NCBI GenBank assembly: GCA_944548615.1
Contig: OX155973.1
Span: 1,162,561 to 1,226,560, forward strand
DNA: 64,000 nt
Origin: Micropterix aruncella
Lineage: Eukaryota; Arthropoda; Insecta; Lepidoptera; Micropterigidae
Reading direction: 5' to 3'
Shown: positions 58,012 to 64,000 of the stretch, in pieces
Position numbering within the stretch: position 1 is the stretch's first letter
Layout of the letters: each line of letters begins with the position of its first letter
Notes under the pieces: generated by a model
What the model was told of the DNA's origin: nothing
Database searches by the model: none
The model's input: the letters and a program-made list of their open reading frames with translations, nothing else
Position numbers and translations under genes: made by a program

Positions 58012-58167
58012 CTGTCGCGGCTGCCAGATCTGGTTCTGCGGTCGCGCGAGTGCGTGCGCCTGCGCAGCGAGGGCGAGCGGTCGCGGCGCGGGCTCAGGCT
58101 GCGGCGGGGCGAGTAGCTGCGGCCGCGCGACAGCGAGCGGCGGCGCGGCATGGAGCGGCTGCGGGAC
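58012..58167 (-). CDS. Stray RS-domain exon matching the Rbp1-like gene
   Basis: 156 nt with acceptor GCGCAG and donor GTAATC, phase 2 at both sides. It encodes SRSRSMPRRRSLSRGRSYSP, then RRSLSPRRDRSPSLRRRTHS and RDRRTRSGSRDR, a classical RS domain. The flanking phases fit exactly between Rbp1-like exon 2 (end 28184) and the last exon (start 22954). It lies on the same strand but 26 kb upstream of the start codon. It may belong to a second copy of the gene, to a rearranged locus, or to a mis-ordered assembly. CpG-rich codons and lack of stops suggest it is still under selection. Confidence 0.75.
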
Positions 58168-58329
58168 CTGCGCGACCACGCAAACACAATCACTAAACGA
58201 GCGCGGGCGCAATCGCTGCGGAATAAGGTCCGAACCGGTCGAGACGCGGACATGAAGCGCCGTAGACTACATCATTTTCCTTCACACCGCCGTTTTGCCA
58301 TTTCGGTACTGACGTATCTTCGATCTATT

Positions 58330-58560
58330 TCCCCGAAAGAATCGGACGCACGGCCCTCCATCCGGTTATAATTGTAGTGTCAAACGTTCTCCGGTGGGTC
58401 GTATTTGTTCCAAATATGACATTCACATTTCTGATTGAATATAGTTTTCCCGAAAGTATCGGATGCACGGTCCTCCATCCGGATATATTGTAATGTCAAA
58501 CATTCCTCGATGGGTCGCATTTTCAAATATGACATTCACATTTCTGTTTGAATATAGAGT
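58330..58560 (+). repeat. ~115-bp tandem duplication, distant RLE-like coding
   Basis: Two units starting CCCGAAAG-ATCGGA-GCACG. Each unit encodes PE-IG-T-LHP-I, resembling [13 protein letters not shown] just before the RLE catalytic block, so it may be a diverged relative of that element. Confidence 0.45.
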
Positions 58561-59380
58561 TTGAACCCTACTCATGCTATTGATAAGGTACACGACCCCT
58601 AAAAAATATTAAATATTATTCCGAGATACCACTGTTTTCGTTAAAACATACGAGGAAAACCTCTTAGGAATAATTTGAGAACGTTTGATTATTCATTATA
58701 ATTATTGTAATTTTACTTACGTGATTACAGAGTATTTATCTTTTATTTTGTCTGACGTTGGTTATTATCAATATTATTTTTATTCATTATTTGTTGCGTT
58801 CATTTTAGGCTATTGATTTCTTTTTTTATTTTTTTTATTTATTGTTTAATTCATATTTTGATTATTTGTGATTTTAAAAAATATTTTTACGACATATCCA
58901 ACTGTATTTGCAATTATGTATGAATAAAATAAAAGACCATTGACCATATACAACAAACCCACAACAAAATCTCTATCTGTCTTCGTCTGGTGCAATATCT
59001 GCTACTGAGCGTTGACTCAGATTGGCATTTTGTATTTACATCTCGGTCACATTGTATTTTGATTTACAATTTTATTGGCTGCCACTCATTACGATCATGT
59101 GTTACATTTCTGAAACCATTCTCGTAGATTACGGACCCGCCAAGATGTCCTTTGTCCTAGACCCCTCTTCTGGCTATATAGCCTTGGATGCATAACATTG
59201 TATCTTTCAGAATGACAATGAAGACGATGTTTCCCTAGAAAAGTTTCGGCTACGGCGTGTAAGGCCCTCGTCCGTTCGCAAAGAACTGACATAACCAATC
59301 TCGGTGTGAAGAATGCAAGTAAACCTAGGATACGTCAGGACACCGGTGTAGTAATTATATTTTTAGAGTTGTCAACCCTT
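58561..59380. other. No gene recognised
   Basis: AT-rich to 58960, then mixed sequence. The 67-codon minus frame near 59095-59298 has no domain. Confidence 0.4.
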
Positions 59381-59381
59381 A

Positions 59382-60410
59382 CGGACGAACCCGCCACCTC
59401 ATGAAGGTATAACGTTATTAGATCATTCGTCGGGTGAACGCAGGGACTAAGAGACGACACAGTCTATTGTCTAACTATGCCAAAATGCCCATGAGAGTCA
59501 AACGCCTGAACACAAGGCACTGGGATGTGAACCCAGCAACTACAGCTGTCAACTACAACGGGCGAACCCGTCACCTCAGGAAGTTTTAACGATATTTGAT
59601 CGTTCTGTCTCCCGCGAGATGAGCGTAGAAGACTCAAAGCGTAAACAATCCGCTGTCTAGTTACGCAGCTCGCCCGTAAGAAACTAACGCCTTACCGCGA
59701 GATAACCAGGTTAATCACCCAGCAGGCCGACACTCGCGCCCTTACTTCCAGTTGCAACCAGATTACTCCAGTCTCCCGTCTGGTTAAGGGTTTGAGGTCG
59801 CTTGCGCGGTCCTGTCCCTTTCGTATTCACCCGGTATCTGATTGGTCGTTTCAAAAGCAGTTGCCGTAATGTTAACAACTACCCCCGCTCTATAGGAAAC
59901 AAGTCGTATCCAGACTCCCCCGGCTATCAGTCGGAATGCACAATCGATTGGCTGACACCGCGCAGTGCGCAAACTGTCCAGAAGCGGGGAGCATTTCTTA
60001 AGGGACTATGGGCTCGCGCTTCTGCGTGGTGTCGGATAGGTGTTGACCCGTGAGTTTGGCCGACTCTTACACATGGGTCTTAGTGGCCTAACTGCAACAG
60101 GGTCCATTAGCTCCTAGTAAACACAGCAGGCAAACCTCACACCCTCACTACCAGATCTGGCAGGATTTCTTTATTCACCTGTCTGATCGCAGGTTGAAAG
60201 TCTCTTGCGCAGCGTCTACCTGATGTTCACAGTAATTCAGTTCGAATTTATCGCGGACCGTGGCGTCCCTTGCCCGTCTGTTGACACGGGTTCGGGTGCC
60301 AACGGGTCGTTTCAAGAGTAGCTGACATCAGGTTAGACACCACCCCCGCTTCTTAGTAAACGTAGAAGTCCCACTTCCACTTCCTCCTTTTAGGCCAGTC
60401 ACCAGGGAGT
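59382..60410 (+). repeat. Repeat family Y, head-to-tail array
   Basis: Units beginning CGAACCCG-CACCTCA-GAAG start at about 59390 and 59568, and related 3' blocks (TTTCTT---CACCTGTCTGATCGCAGGTTGA, GGTCGTTTCAA-AG-AG-TG) follow at 59780-60370. It is the fullest copy of the family. No coding frame. Confidence 0.6.
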
Positions 60411-61240
60411 TTTTTACCAAAAATAAATGCTGCGAAGATTTTATGATTTCATTTGATTAAGTTGGGCCTGCTGATATAGAACATACTTTAGATCGTACAT
60501 ATGAAATTATAAAATCTTAATTACGCTTCTGGTCTTTTTTGCATTTTGGTGAAGAGGTACTATTACAGAGCAGGTGTTGTATTTTTAAAGTAGCCTTTCC
60601 TCGCTATTACCAAGATTAACAATGTTAAATGCAACTTCATGTCCGGTCGGCGGCTAATAATTCATCACGCGCAATCCAACCCACGGATGGATATACACAT
60701 TATTAATATGGCAGCTATGAAAATGCAAAAATAAAAAAAAATGTCTATTGAAGGAAAAAGTGAGAAGACGTAATGAAATTATAAATGTGAAAGTACCCAA
60801 AGACGCAGGGATGACCGGTTGGTTGGTGGTTGGTTGGTTGGCCGGTTGACTAAGCGCTGTGGGAAGGTGGTCGATGGATTTTATCGAGCGCCGACGGTCG
60901 ACATTGAGGAAAACGACTGTGTCGAGCCGAGGCGATTGTTGAGTTGAGGTTGAGTTGAGTTCAGAGAAGGGTGAGCGCTGAGTTTGGCCCGAGTTGAGGA
61001 CGTCGACGGAGGCTGACGGTTGTAGGATTCAATCGCTGGTGCCCTTTCACTCGGAGACAAAATGGAACAAAGGAATTGCACAGGTTAGGAATGTTGATAT
61101 TACGTAAGGAAGAGAGGCTTTCGTCCAAACAAATATACCGTTTCTTCTCTAACAACCTCAAAATCAAAGATGAGATAATTTACCATTAGTTTGTCAATTG
61201 AAGCCATTTCATTCAAAACTGTTTCCCTAACCATTCTTTA
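60411..61240. other. No gene recognised; GGTT-rich patch
   Basis: 60811-60850 is a GGTTGGTT-type simple repeat, and 60930-60965 repeats GAGTTGAGGTT. Otherwise no feature. Confidence 0.4.
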
Positions 61241-61905
61241 ACCCTTTCCAGGCCAACTACTGAACTGAATTGTGCACAATAATATAAGTTTTTGTCCGAT
61301 ACATTGAAAAATACGATACATTGGAGAGTTCTCCAACATTGAGAATACTCCTATTCGAGAAATAGTGTTTCGCTGCGTATAAATAAGATAAAAACGAACA
61401 TACGCGCCAAGTTTGTAGCATACGTTTTGGCGATGTTGCAACCGCTATGTTCAGATTAGATATCACTTCAGTCTTGAGTTCAGTCTACCCTGCAACATCG
61501 CCGAAACGAGAGGTGATATGCTACAAAATCGATGCGGTAAATTTGATTTTATCCTATTTATAACGTCAAACAACAGCGACTGTATATCGCACCTCCAATC
61601 AAATACAGTAATTAGTTTAAAAATTCAGTTATCGTGTTTCTTCTCCCCTGCACCTCATGTGCGAGTGTGGCCCGCTGATGCGTAAAAGATACACCCACTT
61701 GGGTGGGGATAACCTCCAACCTGAGAAGGTAAAACAATCTGGCGCCAAAAGCCGGCTGCGGTTCTTAAATGACACGAGGCTTAGCGCAGAACTATAGTAG
61801 GTGGCGAACACAATAAATCAGCAATGGTCGCAGTGTTACAAGGCTTATAAAGACCTTAGAAAAGCCCCACACAACAAATTTAAACAAAAATGGTTTCTTT
61901 GTAAA
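61241..61905. other. No gene recognised
   Basis: Begins TTTAACCCTTTCCAGGCC, a possible piggyBac-like MITE end without a visible partner. No coding frame. Confidence 0.35.
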
Positions 61906-61909
61906 ATTT

Positions 61910-62035
61910 ATCGCCATTTCTCATTTTACACTCTCAAAAAGAGTTAAAACTGTTACTTCACTAATTCGTCAATGGTACTAACGAAGTAACAGTTATGATT
62001 TCTTTTGGGAGTGTAAAATCAGAAATGGTGCTAAT
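61910..62035. repeat. Short imperfect inverted repeat
   Basis: TTACACTCTCAAAAAGAG...CTGTTACTTC pairs with GAAGTAACAG...CTTTTGGGAGTGTAA. A MITE-like fold-back of about 125 bp. Confidence 0.55.
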
Positions 62036-62039
62036 TAAC

Positions 62040-63178
62040 ACGCTTTTATTAGGTCGACCTGTATGTAACTATGTAATGGAATCTAAGATAACTAATTTAA
62101 CCATCTTCCATGGATCGTAGCGTCATGAAAATTGGCAGCTGTATGTAGTTCTGATGACAATACAATAATATGGTACTGTCGAACTGATCTGATGATGGAG
62201 TCGGAAGATATGAACTGGAACTTCATGATGGAACATCGTATCACAGCTGTGTTTGGACTTGTTACGCGGATTTATAAAAGCGTGTTTTTAGTGTTTCTTT
62301 TAATTAATTTATTTTAATAAAGAAACACCATATTTGTAATTTTTGAGGTTATTTTTCTATTTGATCGAAGGTGCAATATGATTTCATATTTTTAGTTGTC
62401 GTTTCTCAGTTCTATGATGTCAGTCATTTATTTTTGCTTTCGCAAATCCAAACAATGGAGTACGGAGTACAGAATTTTATAAAATGAAGTTATTATTGTT
62501 TAAAACTTCAATGTCCCCCGATATTTGCAAACAATATAGATTAAAAATTTGCATAATATGAGATAGGGCCCCAAGCATGCTCGTTAAAAATTGAAAACAA
62601 GAACACTTAGTCGGGTCTGCTGTTTCGCATTCCTACTATGAATTAAGAGACGCTGATCTACATGTTGCATCTCACTCTAGCCCCTTCAGATTAAACCTGA
62701 GTTCAAAAACATCTCTTTCACTCTCCTGTCGTACTGGTAAAGCGGATAATTGTAGGATCCAAAGCAGACGTTTCTTTGTCTATCTAGCGGAGTCTCCGCT
62801 CGGATGGGTATCGTGGGCGGTGGGATGTGTCTCAGGTGGCTAGCAGCGGAAGAATCCCAAACGGTGGGGCGATTGGAGTGTAGTCGGGCAATGTGCTTGT
62901 GTCGGTTGTGGTGGTGATGATGATGATGATGGTGTCATCGCACCTGCAAAATGTCCCAACCGCCGCTCGCATTAAAACTCAACACTCCACCGCACTAAGC
63001 AAAAATCGCCCCCACTTGCGTAAACACTACTCACTCCTCTTACGTCCGCTGTTACATAAATAGAATGGACAAAATTACAGTTGCACAGCGAGTGAGTTCC
63101 TCTTGAGGACTTCCACCGAGCAAATGGAAGTTAGCATCTTTTAACACTGTGGAGCAATCTTTATTTTATGTAATGCAG
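62040..63178. other. No gene recognised
   Basis: Includes a (GAT)n patch (62913-62933). The 62800-63000 part is moderately GC-rich, without a frame. Confidence 0.4.
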
Positions 63179-63180
63179 GG

Positions 63181-63300
63181 CAGACCCTATTTATGTACTT
63201 CCCAGAGTGACCGAAGTCAAGGACTTGGTAGTTTTTTTCGACCCCTAGTTAAACTTTAAGGAACACATTAGGCAACTATCTACAACTTCTTTCAATCTTC
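63181..63300 (+). pseudogene. LINE scrap (Jockey-like)
   Basis: Reads VTEVKDLVVFFDP, stop, LNFKEHIRQLSTTSFNLLGF, a thumb-region motif (KDLGV-FD--L-F--HI). It ends where the next LINE, in the opposite orientation, begins. Confidence 0.55.
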
Positions 63301-63310
63301 TAGGGTTTGT

Positions 63311-64000
63311 TTATTTATTTATTTATTTCCCAAAACATAATTAACCTTACAGATGATTCCAAATCGTTAATTATTTTTCTAGGCTATTATTCTAGATTAT
63401 AACTATTATTCTACTATAGACTATTATTATAATTCTACTGTTAATAATATTATTATTACTCTACTCCATTACTATTACTATCATTATTATTCTAATATAT
63501 AAATCATTATTCTTGACTATAGCAAACGAGACGGAGACATCCGTTAGAGCGTAATATTAAACGATTATATTTACATATGTATATCTAATGTTTATCTAAC
63601 CTTTTTTATTATACTAGTTACTCCTTTTTAACAATTTTAATACTACATATTTATCTAATTATTTGATTGCTAAGAAATGCCATTACCATACTTTTCAGTT
63701 GTGCTAAGTTCACCATCCAAATATCCAATTCTGGCTCAGTCGAACATAGTGCATTTAGGGTACGAAGCGTCCGCACTGTGAAGCAGTGTTGAACGATGTT
63801 AGTTCTAGCTCGCGGTAACGCGAACAATACACGAGTCCTAGCACGGTAGTAATTGTGATACCGGTGAGGAGGGTGACGAAACCGAAAAGGACATACGAAT
63901 CATTTAGCCCATAAATACCTTGCCAGACGAGCAACACCAGACTGGAGAGTATACAGAAACGCTTTCTGAGGTTCCTGTACTTTAAACAGCATGGATATTA
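63311..64000 (-). pseudogene. LINE 3' end, Jockey/CR1-like, running off the window
   Basis: Minus strand: RARTRVLFALPRARTNIVQH, then CFTVRTLRTLNAL. It is followed by a ~370-bp AT-rich 3' UTR and a (TAAA)n tail at 63311-63340. Frameshifted. The 5' part lies beyond the right edge. Confidence 0.6.

Noticed and set aside
57956..58255. Plus-strand Cys/Ala/Gly-rich frame over the RS exon
   Set aside because: Antisense of an RS-codon-rich exon with splice sites on the minus strand.
60950..61167. Possible promoter or host exon in the GAGTTGAGG-rich stretch
   Set aside because: Low-complexity repeats, with no splice sites or conserved frame found.

Overview
The window looks like a transposon-dense, AT-rich insect (arthropod) nuclear chromosome segment. 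Support comes from spliced genes with GT-AG introns, an SR splicing factor closest to insect Rbp1, a Helitron whose ends match the common insect type, mariner, piggyBac, hAT, pogo, Tc1, PIF/Harbinger and Sola-like DNA transposons, Penelope-like elements and several non-LTR families. There are no bacterial-style operons. I found no tRNA, rRNA or CRISPR. The exact order of insect cannot be fixed from sequence alone.

Layout. 0-7.6 kb: copies of one restriction-like-endonuclease (RLE, R2/NeSL type) retrotransposon, an hAT element carrying a palindromic TTAA-flanked MITE, and a piggyBac transposase scrap. 7.6-14.9 kb: a seven-exon HARBI1-like gene on the minus strand that reads open through every exon (364 aa). 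Its introns are stuffed with mariner (itself split by a Helitron), hAT, three RLE fragments and a MITE. 15-20 kb: MITEs, including three adjacent perfect-hairpin copies. 22.9-31.6 kb: an Rbp1-like SR gene on the minus strand (exons at 31.5, 28.2 and 22.9 kb) whose second intron holds the longest RLE copy (23.9-27.4 kb) and a LINE scrap. A matching RS-domain exon sits out of order at 58.0 kb. 32.2-36.8 kb: a complete Sola-like DNA transposon with 4-bp target duplication, near-identical terminal repeats and a four-exon 913-aa transposase gene. A paralogous empty site is visible at 18.8 kb.

37-43.2 kb: a Tc1 fossil and two 5'-truncated Penelope-like elements. They have fold-back 5' ends and hammerhead-like motifs, and are bordered by long (TA)n arrays. 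43.2-54.9 kb: inverted-repeat elements, more (TA)n arrays, hAT, Helitron, piggyBac-like and pogo/Tigger remnants. 54.9-64 kb: another RLE copy, LINE fragments, the stray RS exon, and an unclassified dispersed repeat arranged head to tail.

Functionally only three genes look potentially expressed: the HARBI1-like nuclease gene, the Rbp1-like splicing factor and the Sola-like transposase. The rest is mobile DNA at different stages of decay, with clear nesting that gives relative ages.
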